Source of the DNA: Rotaria sp. Silwood1
Taxonomy: Eukaryota > Rotifera > Eurotatoria > Philodinida > Philodinidae
Length of the DNA: 64,000 nucleotides
NCBI GenBank assembly: GCA_905250075.1
Contig: CAJNOP010000109.1
Location: 239,940 to 303,939, forward strand
Direction of reading: 5' to 3'
Shown: positions 1-11,184 of the stretch, piece by piece
Layout: the number at the start of each line of letters is the position of its first letter
How positions within the stretch are numbered: the first letter of the stretch is position 1
The notes under the pieces: generated by a model
What the model saw: the letters and a program-made list of their open reading frames with translations, nothing else
Database searches by the model: none
Told to the model about the DNA's origin: nothing
Position numbers and translations under genes: made by a program

Positions 1-306
1 CACACCCACACCCCACACCCACACCCACACCCACACCCACGCCCACACCCACACCCCACACCCACGCCCACACCCACACCCCACACCCACACCCACACCT
101 ACAGTCAAACTCAGGCCCACACCCATCCACACCAACACCCCACATTCAACCACACCCACATCGACACCCACACCAAAACCCAGACACACCCACCCACACC
201 CACACACCCAGACCCAAAGCCACACACACCCAAACACCCACAGCCACTCACATCCACACCCACCTTTACTCACACCCGCACCCCGCACCCCGCATCCACA
301 CCCTCA
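1..306. repeat. Degenerate telomere-like array, C-rich strand
   Basis: The + strand is a run of CACACC and CCCACA units, near perfect at first and degenerate towards 306. The G-rich strand (TGTGGG-like) is therefore the minus strand and points left, as at a left chromosome end. TGTGGG is, from memory, the bdelloid telomere hexamer. The window edge cannot show whether this is the true terminus or an interstitial array. Confidence 0.85.
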
Positions 307-691
307 ATCCGATAGCAACACCGACGACGGCTTCACCTATATATGAATATAAGACATTTTACGGTCTTTAGCCTTTTCATCTACCAATCGTGTTTTTCTC
401 AATTCGATGCGAAATTTAGCTGCCCGACTAATATCACATGCTAATCTATGGAGTAGAGGCTGCCCGTGCAAATTATATTTTCAGGTGTGATGATTATTTT
501 CGTGGAATAACAATGGAAATTGAAACCGTCTCCAGATTTGATCGAGTGATAGGTATTAAGAGAGAGTGGTGTCTTAGATGGCAACGACAATGTAATGTGA
601 GACACCTCAAAGTACTATAAAATCGTGAGAAAATACCGAAAAAAAATCAGAAATTGTCACACCATCAAGTAGAAAAAGAAATCAAGAACTA

Positions 692-3070
692 ATGACTGCC
701 GTCGTTTCTGTCCTTGTCGGCTTGTGCTTGGCTTTCATCGCCCATGGAAAACCGGTGAGTTTCTTGTGTTCTTTCTTTAGTATCATCATCATTGAAAAAC
801 ATGCACACGCAGGTCGATGTACTTATCTCTCCTCCGGAATACGAGGCCGATAAAAGTGAACCGATGTATGAAGGCGTCAACCCAATGTTGCTCGGTGGTG
901 GCTTTCAAGGAGACATGCTCTTCCCAGATGGTTTCGATCCGATGAATCCTGAACGTGGTGTGGCCATCTACGGTGATTACAAATGGCCTAATGGCGTTAT
1001 TCCCTACGATATTTCGGCCATCACCAGTGAGCTATCTGATTTAACTCTGCTAAGCTATAAATTCGTCAACACATTGTCATTTTTTCTCGCATACAGACAC
1101 GACGGACCAGAAGATGATCACCGATGCCATGAACACGCTCATGTACGCTGTGGGCACGCCAAGGAATGGCTCCATACAGCGCACAGCCTGCATTTTCTTT
1201 CACCCTCGCCGAGCGACTGACAAAAATTACTTCAAGATTCAATACGGCAATGGATGTAATGCCCATGTGAGTACTTGTTTGGACTCTTCATCATGTCTGC
1301 CTCGACATCGATTCAGAAAACTTTGTTTATACGAGCGAAATAGACGCAACTGATTTAAGCCTGCACAGTACACCGTATTGACAAATATTCAAGAAAAAAA
1401 GCTTGTTAGCGCAGCCCGTTTGGGGCTGAAATGTGGAACTCACATATCTCCTTTGGTTTCATTATACTAATGACAAAATACCCAATATTTAAAATCTCCA
1501 AAATATAAGAATTTTTTTTCTCAAGATAATCGATTATTAGAAAATGCTATATTTTTATCTCTAACGTAAGTTTCGAACAGAAATCTTTTTTCACGAAGTT
1601 GCCAAGGTCTGTAATAGAGAAGTGTCTGTAATGGTAGTATGCCTGTAATGGGGGTATGTCTGTAATGTTCTCTTTCCCGTTGCTATGTGCCTGTAATGGG
1701 GTGAGGGGAGGGGGGAGCCGTCAACCTCGAACTGAAAACTTACACTCACTATTTTCTTCGAAACCATAAGTGAGTTCCACAATAATATGTTGAGTCCTAT
1801 TATATATTCGTGCGTCGGTGAGAAGGAGACAATCTCAAACTTTTCGATATATATTTTATCTCTCCTTCTATATAGTTGAAAGATTTTAGAACGTCCGAAG
1901 ACATCAATATGGTCGTGTGATGTGAGTCGATCGATTATCATCACGTGTCATGATATGGCAAGATTCATTCAGCGTACTCGCAGTATGAAAGTAGTAGCTT
2001 GTGATTAGCTCCGCACATTCTCTCGTTGATCTTTCTCATGACGGAAATATCGAACTGTGAATTCATTTTTTTCTTTTTTCCATTATGATGTATTAGAAGG
2101 AGGATAGTCTAAAGGAAAAATTTATAAAAGGAGTCTGCCATTCTGTCTTTCTTCATTCTAATTAGGGTCTATGCAATACTTTTCGATGGGTTATCTATCA
2201 GAAAACTACAAAATTCTGCAATTTTTCATATGACCTAAATTGCTTCACTTATATATTTGTATTATAGGTCGGCCACTTTATAAGCTCAATTACACAGTCA
2301 ACAATGACGCTGCAGCAGAAGGGTTGTTTCTATTCGCCCATTATTCAGCATGAGCTCTTGCACGTTATCGGTATGTTCCTATCTTTGTATTTATGGATAT
2401 ACTTTTTTGACAAAATAACAAATAATAGGATTCCATCACGAGCAATGTCGACCGGATCGTGACACTTATCTACAAATCAATCTCGAGAATGTCGAATCTA
2501 GCATGGTGAGTCAGTGCTGTACGATGTCTAGCCTACTTGATAGATACAATAGTTTGAAATAATTTGATTGGTATTTTCTATTAACTATACAATTGTTTGC
2601 ATGTGAGCCGAAAATAGAGATGCCAGGTTACAAATACTCCATCATAAATGTGCCTTTTTATCAGTTTCAGAGAGATTCAATAGGCTCCTTGAGAAAAAAA
2701 GCAATTTAATATTTTACAGTATTTATTGGCTAATAATACCAACCAAATAATCTCTTTGTGATCCGTGTTAATTGACGTTTACTCATTGTAATATCGTAAA
2801 ATACGAAACAGACTATGATTGCCTATTATGATATGTTTTCCATGTTCAAAGGCACACAACTTTGACAAGTATGCATGGGGTTCGTCAGCACTTAATCAGG
2901 GTTCACCCTACGATTATCAAAGTATCATGCACTATGGAACGGACGCTTTCAGCAAGAATGGCAAACCCACAATGGTTCCTCGTCAAAGTGGTGTGACGAT
3001 TGGTAAGGCTGAGGTGCTTAGCCCTATGGATATCGCTGAAGTTCGTCACTTATATGGCTGCAAGGCGTGA
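692..3070 (+). CDS. Astacin-family zinc metalloprotease, complete, six exons
   Basis: Secreted M12A endopeptidase. I read exons at 692-754, 813-1026, 1097-1266, 2268-2370, 2429-2505 and 2852-3070. All have GT/AG borders and compatible phases, giving 281 aa. A signal peptide covers residues 1-19. The propeptide has FQGD (52-55), the family's aspartate-switch motif. The zinc motif is HELLHVIGFHHEQCRPDRD, with ligands H177, H181 and H187 and catalytic E178. The Met-turn SIMHY has M235 and the tyrosine ligand Y237. Nothing follows the catalytic domain, so it is a minimal astacin. The third intron is about 1 kb and holds repeats; the others are 57-346 bp. The start was chosen because it begins a signal peptide and splices in frame. 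The gene sits between two telomere-like arrays that point outward. The substrate is not deducible. Confidence 0.93.
1405..1785. mobile_element. MITE-like insert with a 17-bp-period repeat in the astacin intron
   Basis: Within intron 3, GTGGAACTCACATATC (about 1433) is matched in reverse complement by a copy ending near 1781, both next to a GGTTTC/GAAACC block. Between them CTGTAAT occurs at 1609, 1626, 1643 and 1660, exactly 17 bp apart, with one more at 1691. This looks like a small non-autonomous DNA element. No target duplication was identified. Confidence 0.5.
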
Positions 3071-3215
3071 TAACTTAACTTTGTGCAAACATTTTTTTTC
3101 ATTGTTTAACGGTAATATTTATCATCACATATACCACAAAACTCACGTTGTTTGGTCAGTTGAACTTGATCAAGTGTTACAGCTTGGAGTATCATCGAAA
3201 GGACGACTATGCCAG

Positions 3216-3299
3216 CAGGGTGTGGGTGGGTGTGAGTGTGAGTGTGAGTGGGTGTGGATGTGACTCTTTTCATAACCGACACAAACCCTACTTCACCCA
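3216..3299. repeat. Telomere-like junction downstream of the astacin gene
   Basis: 3216-3262 is G-rich (GTGTGGGTGGGTGTGAG type). About 10 bp later, 3272-3299 is a degenerate C-rich tract (ACAAACCCTACTTCACCC). The order G-rich then C-rich matches the other two-sided arrays here. The right edge coincides with the point where the receptor pseudogene on the minus strand loses homology. Confidence 0.75.
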
Positions 3300-3984
3300 G
3301 TACTATATAAAATAATTCTTTTTCACGACTTCGAATTATAATACTTCTTCTATGATTATCATCAACGGGATTACTAATTGGGTGAATACATAATTGTAAT
3401 AGTTTTACATTACGATATGTTAAATAACTAAAAATACTCATTAGTATTATTGGTATAAAACCAACAAATATTATTAACTAAATATTATGTAAAATATAAT
3501 ATAAATCAAATTGATTACATCGTCCATTATTAATTGTTGTTGAGAATAGTGTATGAATTTGAAAAATATGCCAAAAAAGAAATATAATAAAAATTAAATA
3601 TCGTACATTTGTTGGTTGAATAAGAATTTGAAAACGAATATTCGTTGTTGTTAAAATAAAACGATCAACACATGCTAAAATAATAACATATCTCGCTGAT
3701 TGACTTAATGTATTTGCTAAATAAAAACGTAATTTACAATAAATAAAAGAGCGAGAATTTAAATCACCATAAGTAATACTATAAAGTGTTGGTAAAATAG
3801 CGAATATAAGATAAAGAGTGTTTATAATAGATGCCCAGAAGAAATACATTGAACAAGAGTTTTGACGACATTTTGTAAAAAGTATTATAATGAAACTATT
3901 TCCTATAATACCCAAAATTAATATAATAGATAATCCATAACGATTAAGTTCACTTTGAATAACCGGTAATAAACTTGTTGACAT
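3298..3984 (-). pseudogene. Seven-helix receptor fragment: TM1 to start of TM6, with one in-frame TAG
   Basis: Reading from 3984 gives 168 codons with hydrophobic segments in the TM1-TM4 positions of a rhodopsin-like receptor. LGIIGNSFIIILF resembles TM1 with its GN motif, and ACVDRFILT takes the DRY position at the end of TM3. A TAG at 3478-3480 interrupts the frame. The same frame then continues with a TM5-like stretch, the SYLTYRNVKLLQ intracellular loop and a basic SREKELFYIVL segment. That is where TM6 should begin, but the frame runs into the telomere-like tract at 3299. TM6 and TM7 are missing. This is probably a terminally deleted receptor with a later nonsense mutation. The ligand is unknown. 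The family resembles the large bdelloid orphan peptide-receptor set and the receptor at 10133. Confidence 0.8.
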
Positions 3985-5081
3985 TATGGTTTTTTTTATC
4001 TTATCCTAAAACAATGATAATAATATGTAAGTATAGTTTTGTTAAATAACATAATTCGTATTCTGTTTGCTTTTCTCATATTAAGAGTTTTATTAATGAG
4101 CTAGATGAAAATGTCTTCTAGTTACTTTTATAGAAAAAATGAAAGCTCAATGATATATAGGGTATACATCATTCTTATGCTACATCGTGTTGAAACTTTA
4201 TGTGCAGATATTATTTCAGTTATATTAATACCATTATTTAAAAGTTTTAATCTAATATCAATAAAAAATGTCCAACAACGTTTCTTTGCTTTGTGTTTTG
4301 ACACAGAACGTATCATGTTTACGTAATCAACTTTGAGTATTATAAAACAATTATATTATAGTTTCTTTACTAATCATTTTCTTTCAAGATTTAGTTAAAC
4401 TTGTTGGATTACGTGCAATGATGTTTTCTCTTGTTTAGCTGTTTAAAAAGTCAAAATATTAGATTAAAATTATTTAGCAACATAGAATCGAATAAGAAAA
4501 TTAAAGATGTTATTATTGATAAGATATTATCCGATAAAAGCGATGTAAATATGCAATAGCCATATTACCTAAGCCAATATACACAGAAGGTTGAATAATT
4601 ACCATGAATCTTCTTATTAAAAAACACGGTCGAAACGATGAACAATTTATTTACAAGAATAAAGATTCATTCGACATTGACTAATAAATGTAAATATAAA
4701 TAGAATTATAGATGAAAACTGAAAGCTCATCCAGTAAATCTTTTTTTCATGGCATTCTATTTAGTTTTTATTAATAATTTATTATTTGATACTCTTTGTT
4801 TTGAGAAAAAAAATCTAATTAACTACAGTATTCAAGAGACAGAGTATATCTATTTATAAAAAGTATATCTTGTACAAAATACTGCCAAAGTAATTTCATC
4901 TATATAATCTTTCTTTTATGTTTCAATTTGATCTTGTCAAGAATATATAGATTAACATCCAACCCCAAATCGGCCTGGACTCTGATTGGCGCAACTATCA
5001 AAAATATGAAATGTGTCGAGTTTTATCAATAGACAGCTAAATATATCTTTCTCACTAATAAGTAGCTGATTGAAATATTGC
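3985..5081. other. AT-rich intergenic stretch, no gene recognised
   Basis: Only short open frames occur. A 62-residue minus-strand frame at 4128-4316 (basic, then hydrophobic) has no recognisable family and no flanking exon structure, so it is not called. Confidence 0.5.
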
Positions 5082-5376
5082 GGGTGTGGGTGTGGGTGGG
5101 CCCATGTCCATGTCGACGCGAACGCATTGGAACGCGTGACGAACATAGAGGTGACGTCACGCGTACCAATGCGTTCGAATCGATATGAGTAGCCTTGTAG
5201 GATCTAACGGTATTCCAAAAATATAACTTTTGAACTCCTAAGAATACTCACAAAAGTTTTACTTCCTTTCACATAGGTTCCAACTACTACCCGATCCATG
5301 TCGATTCGAACGCATTGGTACGCGCGACGTCACCTCTATGTTCGTCATGCGTTCCAATGCGTTCGCGTCGACATGG
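5082..5376. repeat. Inverted arms of about 80 bp behind a short G-rich telomere-like array
   Basis: 5082-5100 is GGGTGTGGGTGTGGGTGGG. It is followed by arm 1 (5108-5186), a spacer of about 109 bp, and arm 2 (5296-5376), which is the near-perfect reverse complement of arm 1. Each arm is itself an imperfect palindrome built from CGAACGCATTGGAACGCG and its inverse around GTGACGTCAC. Arm 2 runs directly into the next G-rich array. No coding potential. Confidence 0.85.
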
Positions 5377-5577
5377 GGGTGTGGGTGTGAGTGGGTGTGG
5401 ATGGGTGGGTGTGAGTGTGGGTGTGGGTGTGAGTGTGGGTGGTTGGGTGTGGGTGTCGATGTGGATGCATATGGGTGTGTTGTGGATGTATGTGCTCGTA
5501 TCTTCTTCATCCACACCCACACCCACTCACACCCACACCCACACCCACCCACACCCACACCCACACACCCACACCCT
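5375..5577. repeat. Head-to-head telomere-like array (G-rich then C-rich)
   Basis: About 5375-5495 is G-rich TGTGGG/GTGTGA variants. After about 15 bp of unrelated sequence, 5511-5577 is C-rich CCCACA variants ending CACACCCT. This is the orientation of two telomeres joined end to end. Open frames across it are only repeat translations (THPH, GVGV). Confidence 0.9.
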
Positions 5578-6260
5578 GTTAAAGTTAAATTAGCATATCT
5601 TAACAATTTAGCTTTAAAAATCGAAGTAAAAGTAGATGTGCTGAGAGAAACAATCAATCGAATTCCAGAGAACGTTGTTTCGCTTATAACCACGGTAGCT
5701 CATCTGCTAGACTTTGGCAATCAGGTGATCTATCATTGTTTCTATTAGTGGACAAAAATAAGTCTTCTTTTACTCTGACTATATTTTCGACAAAGATAAA
5801 CTTTTGATAAATAAAATCTCGAAATATTGTTCCATTGTTCTTATATTGGCCTACTCTACCGAAAAAAATGGATTTTTTCACTAATAGTCAAGTGTTTTTT
5901 TAAACGGATGCGTAACTTTTCCCCCCCCCCCCATCATATGACGAATAAAATAACATAAAATTGTAGAATAAAGGATGATCCTAGCGAGGCATGGTGCAAC
6001 CGGTATTTTGAGGGAGATACCTTCTTAAGCTCAACAATTGTCTGAGAATATCATATGCGAACATTTTGAAATCTATACAAAAAAACATGAAAAATGCGAT
6101 TTTTTTAAATAGTTTTTTGGAAATTCTGTGCTAAAAAAGGATTTAAAAAATTTTTAAAACAGACATTTTTTGTCGAGCTCGACAAGCTCTTTCGAACCAT
6201 GTAAAAATATCGTTGAAAAGAATTTTATTCGGTTTTTGCATTATTTGTACCTTACATATA
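5578..6260. other. Non-coding stretch with a poly-C tract
   Basis: Contains a run of about 12 C near 5922-5933 and a short GTCGAGCTCGACAAGCTC hairpin near 6172. That hairpin resembles part of the foldback element at 13711-14407, so this may be a decayed copy. No gene seen. Confidence 0.45.
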
Positions 6261-7420
6261 TAGTGTTGTGAAAAATTATAGAATCACCTGTTTGAGTCCA
6301 GTTATTTGCTCATTCTCTACCAGTTAAGACTTGCAAAGGAAACAAAGTCCATGTAAGTATATATGTTCAAGTGTGTTCTATCCAACAATGAAATTAGATT
6401 CCTCAATACTACTACTTAACTTTGAGAAAACAAGCATTTTTTGATATCGGTCTATTTTTGCCTGTGAAAAATTATAGAATCAATATCATAATTTCGTCCT
6501 TTTTACATTACGAGAACTTCAGTTTTGATTGAAAGTGATATATACAGATAGAGAATTTTCTACTGAACATTTCAGTAAAAAAAGGTCTGAAGAACAGTTT
6601 ATATTTGAAATTAAAATTAGATTTTATTGCACAAGCCAAAATGGCTTGAAAACTGTATCTTGGCTTAGTAATTTAGCTAGGATATGCGAAATATAAGTAG
6701 TAATGATTTTTTGACACTGAATTCGAATAGAAGACACTTTTTGCAACAAAATGAAGAGTTTGAGAACTCGATACACCATTTTGTTACGGACGGACGTACG
6801 ATGTCAAAAATTGAGAATGATGATGTGCAGTGATTTTAAGCCATTTTCTGTTCGTACTCGTGGCATGTGTTTTGACAACGTATGCCTTTTTGCAATGAAA
6901 GGAGGTGCCATATTTCTGAACCTCTCATTTTGTTGCAAAAAGTGTCTTCTATTCGAATTCAGTGTCAAAAAATCATTACTACTTATATTTCGCATATCCT
7001 AGCTAAATTACTAAGCCAAGATACAGTTTTCAAGCCATTTTGGCTTGTGCAATAAAATCTAATTTTAATTTCAAATATAAACTGTTCTTCAGACCTTTTT
7101 TTATTGAAATGTTCAGTAGGAAATTCTCTATCTGTATATATATCACTTCCAATCAAAAGTGAAGTTGTCGTAATGTAAAAAGGACGAAATTATGATATTG
7201 ATTCTATAATTTTTCACAGGCAAAAATGGACCGATATCAAAAAATGCTTGCTTTCTCAAAGTTAAGTAGTAGTATTGAGGAATCTAATTTCATTGTTGGA
7301 TAGAGCACACTTCAACATATATACTTACATATACTTTGTTTCCTTTGCAAGTCTTAACTGGCAGAGAACGAGCAAATAACTGGACTCAAACAGGTGATTC
7401 TATAATTTTTCACAACACTG
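6261..7420. mobile_element. Tc1/mariner-like non-autonomous transposon with arms of about 500 bp
   Basis: The ends are (T/C)AGTGTTGTGAAAAATT and its reverse complement, each flanked by TA, the target duplication of Tc1/mariner elements. The arms stay nearly complementary from 6261 to about 6765 and from about 6925 to 7420. A second TGTGAAAAATTATAGAATCA near 6460, mirrored near 7200, is a subterminal repeat. The 160-bp centre has no transposase. The element is 1160 bp and would form a long hairpin. Confidence 0.9.
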
Positions 7421-8956
7421 TATATAGGTTGTCCATTATATCTATTTCTTTCTTTCTCCTTCTTTCTGTAAAAGTAATTTTTCATATTGTTTTCTCCTGG
7501 CTTTTTCCTTTCTTTCTTTCTTTCATCTCTTCACTGAGACATATTCCAACTGCATCATATCTATCCCTGGTATATTTCATTATCTCAGATGTATATATAT
7601 ATAACTTCTCTATATTTCTGTGGCAAGAAGGTGTGGGGGTGCTCTTATTCTTGGAATAAACTTCTTATATGCAACAGCATATTACGAATCTAACAGCTAC
7701 ATCAGGGAACTTCTTATAAGATATCATACAATTGTCTAACAAAACGGTAAGATTGAAAGAAAAGTCAACATTTCCGTATACAACTAAAATTCATTAAAGT
7801 CCCTTTCAAATATAATAACTCCGATGTTACAAGTAATGCTCGTTTGCGAACTCACTTAGCTCTTTCTCGTAAATGTGCTGTATCTGGACTATCAGCAAAT
7901 TATTTACACAATTTCAAAAAGTGAAATGAGTACATTCTTGCTGTATTTTTCTGTCAAGTTCTTGAAAAAAAAATAATTAATAGAATAAAAAATTAACAAT
8001 TAGTTAATAACAATGAAAGCGACCTCGATTTTGGATTCTCTATCCTTGATTTCGTTCGATCAAATTTGATGGAAAATATTAATTAATTAATAAATAATTA
8101 AATGATTAAAAACAAACCTTGAATTTGGATCCCCATCTTCGATTACTTTGGGTCAAGTTTTTCAGAAAATTAGTCCTTTTCTCCTTGCACCTTCGTCCGC
8201 CATTTTTCTCTCACGTAGTTCTGCGACCAATCAGTGAAGAGTGGACCCAAAAGTAAGCAAGCAGACAATTCGTTTTTACTGGACTCTTCTCTACGAGAAA
8301 GAGAACTTCTGTGTTTGAATCACCTACTATCTCTGAATTCAACAGAACACCGATGGAACTGACATATCGTCTTTCTTGTATTCTGTCAAATTAAACAGAT
8401 CAGCGAATAATATGCTGCCCAGTCTACCGGTCTGTTTAATATGACAGAACCCGGCATACCGGTTGCATCTCTGAAACAGAATTCCATTTCTCCTTAGAAA
8501 TGATATAAAAAGCTTTTTACATGAATATTTCAACCTACATGTATATTTGATATTGTATTATTAGAAGACATCCTAGTATCAAGTAGTACTTTGCAGAAAA
8601 TATTTTAAACTCATAATATCATGAATAGGAAGCTCATTATATAAGAGAGTTTTCGTACATCTCTAAGTGGCGTATTATTTTTTATTGTTGAGATAATGTC
8701 ATCTTATGTTTTTGTATACACACTATGCATATACATTGGATGATCATATTTCGATTTCTATTCGAACTCGAGAAACTTTGAAGAAAAAAAGGCGAGTTAT
8801 GTAGAATCAGAAGGCCAATAGAAGTGATACGAAATGTTGAATTAGAATTTTCAATCCTTTCTTCATGATAGAGAGAAAAATTGCATCTCAGGTGCCCAAA
8901 TCTGATCCTATACATATGAGTTAATCTTCATAAATAAAAATCCATTTGGGAAAAAA

Positions 8957-8990
<34 letters not shown>

Positions 8991-10132
8991 GTGCATGTGA
9001 GGGGCCAAACTACAAAATCATAATATAAAAATGATATGTTTTAGGGATGGCAGATTTGAGTACAAAACGTGCGGGGTCCGTGGTTAGTTTGGCGATGAGA
9101 GTGATAATTTGACCCGGACATGTTCAATCTTCTTGATGAAAGTTCCATTGTAAGATGATAAGAGGGAATCTTACTGAGCACGTGGGTAAGATTATAGCTA
9201 AGGTAGAAGATTGATTGTTCGAGATCATGAAATTTTTTTGGTATATTAAGAATATACATATATTTGGATACGAAGTCTAGTCAAAGCACAAGCATATCTA
9301 TCGTTGATCAGACACCTTCGCGAGATTCTAGTGGTTGGAATAGAACTCGAATCGAAAATACTTGTGTGCTCTATCAGAATCCAGTGATACAGTCAATTTA
9401 CTTGTATTTTATATAATATCCAACAAATTCGATATTCTATCTGGTAGACTAGTGGCATTTACATGTAAAGTCAAAGATAGAGACGTATGACTCAACTAAG
9501 ATCAATGGCAATCATACGAATTGGATATTAGGACTATCGTTCAATGTGCACCTGATATTCAAACAATCATTGAATGAAGCCGTGAAATGTTACAAAGAGC
9601 AGAGTAACCAGCGTTCTAACTCGGGAAAAACCGTATTTTTTTTATAGTTTCATCTTGATTCTTTCTATTATAGCTCACTGTTCTCTTTTCTTACTGTTGT
9701 CTTACAATAGTTTGTGTAAATTACAAAAAAAATGAATCAATAGTCAAAAAATGTCTCTTTCTTTTGAAAATTTGAAAGGAATTATGAAATAGCAAAAGAA
9801 GAAAAACGATATTGCATACTCTTTATGATCAAGGTTTTATTAAATTCTGAAATAAAATGTGATAAACTTTTCTTTGACATTAGAAAAAAGAAGAAGAATG
9901 CGTTAGCTGACTTCATCAAAAACGTACTCAATTATAGTAAAGAATTTCTTTGGATATGCATAAGAAACATTTATTATGCTTCTAATAACGACTAATTCTA
10001 GGTTATTTTATAGATTGATATGATAGAGAGTATTATTTCCATTTGGTGATAAGTATCTTTCATCAGCAATTAGATAATTTTCTCTTTCTTCGTAATTAGT
10101 TGTGTGTATACATTCATTTTATCGATGAGAAA
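7421..10132. other. Gene-less stretch with small repeats
   Basis: 8015-8175 contains two diverged direct copies of a roughly 65-bp unit around TTGGATYCYYATC. 8378-8452 has a short inverted repeat around TCTGTTTAATWTGACAGAA. 8961-8989 is an (AT)n microsatellite. Open frames are short and show no family features. Confidence 0.5.
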
Positions 10133-11049
10133 ATGTCTGAAAAAGGTCGTATTATAATCATACTCGAAATCATCATTCTGTTGATTATCATTATCTTAAC
10201 ATGGATTTATATATTACCAATTGTTTTCATTCGACGTTTCCACACAGTAACTAATACATTAACATGTAATGTTTGTTTGGTCATTTTCTTTGGTGCCCTT
10301 CATTGGATGATATTTTTCGTGTTATGTGGGTTTTATCCAACTGTTTTAATAAAATTTACTTCATCACGTGCTATTGCTCTATATTTTCAAACAATGGTTA
10401 ATTGTTTAATTATATATACATTAACAATGATTACTATAAATCGTTTTTTCTTGATTATTTATCCAAATAAGGAATTATTCAAAAAGCATACATGGTGTTT
10501 CATCTTATCGGTTATAAAATGGATAGTAGCTATAATTTTACCTTTACCTTGTTTTGCTTTTTCGTCCGGAATTATTTCTATGGTAAGGTGTAAAACAAAA
10601 AAAAATCAAAATTTTATTTAATTATATTGTAGACATGTATTGATATGAATATAAAACCTTTTTGGCTTCGAGTGTACATATTATTCATTATAGTTATATT
10701 ACCTTTGATTATAAATGGATTTTTTAATTTATTCATCTTTCTTCAAGTAAAGTCATCGACTCAACGTATGAATGAAATGTTAACAACGTCGTCTATTCCT
10801 AGATCCAAATGCCTCAATGCTCGAGATATTCATTTATTGAAACACATGCTCTTTATTTTTTTTGTATTTATGATCGGATGGGGTCCTTTGTATCTTCTTT
10901 CAATAACTAATCTGAATGTGGAAGAATCTCATTTAATTTATTTGTTACAACTTTTGCCTCCATTAAGTCTACTCATTAAGATAGTAGATTTATTCTTATA
11001 CAATCATGATCTTATACAGTATCTCAAACAACAAATTTTCAAATATTGA
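10133..11049 (+). CDS. Rhodopsin-like seven-helix receptor, intact, two exons
   Basis: Exon 1 is 10133-10582 and exon 2 is 10633-11049. They are joined over a 50-bp intron (GTAAGG...TTGTAG) in frame, giving 288 aa. Seven hydrophobic segments can be counted. TM3 ends in MITINRFFLIIYP, where NRF takes the DRY place. TM6 has GWGP, the equivalent of CWxP. TM7 ends IVDLFLY, a variant of NPxxY. The tail after TM7 is short. The start at 10133 was preferred over the in-frame ATG at 10100 because the latter only adds a polar leader. The ligand is not deducible; the divergent motifs suggest a lineage-specific orphan receptor. It lies 35 bp left of an assembly gap. Confidence 0.85.
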
Positions 11050-11084
11050 TATTTTATCTGTAATTCGAATAGATAAATAAAAAA

Positions 11085-11184
11085 NNNNNNNNNNNNNNNN
11101 NNNNNNNNNNNNNNNNNNNNNNNNNNNNNNNNNNNNNNNNNNNNNNNNNNNNNNNNNNNNNNNNNNNNNNNNNNNNNNNNNNNN
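11085..11184. other. Assembly gap of exactly 100 N
   Basis: A block of 100 N is the usual placeholder for a scaffold join of unknown size. Linkage between 1-11084 and 11185-64000 therefore depends on scaffolding. Confidence 0.98.

Noticed and set aside
5259..5748. Overlapping open frames on both strands with THPHPH or GVGVGV translations
   Set aside because: They are translations of the telomere-like array; they have no composition or splice evidence of a gene.
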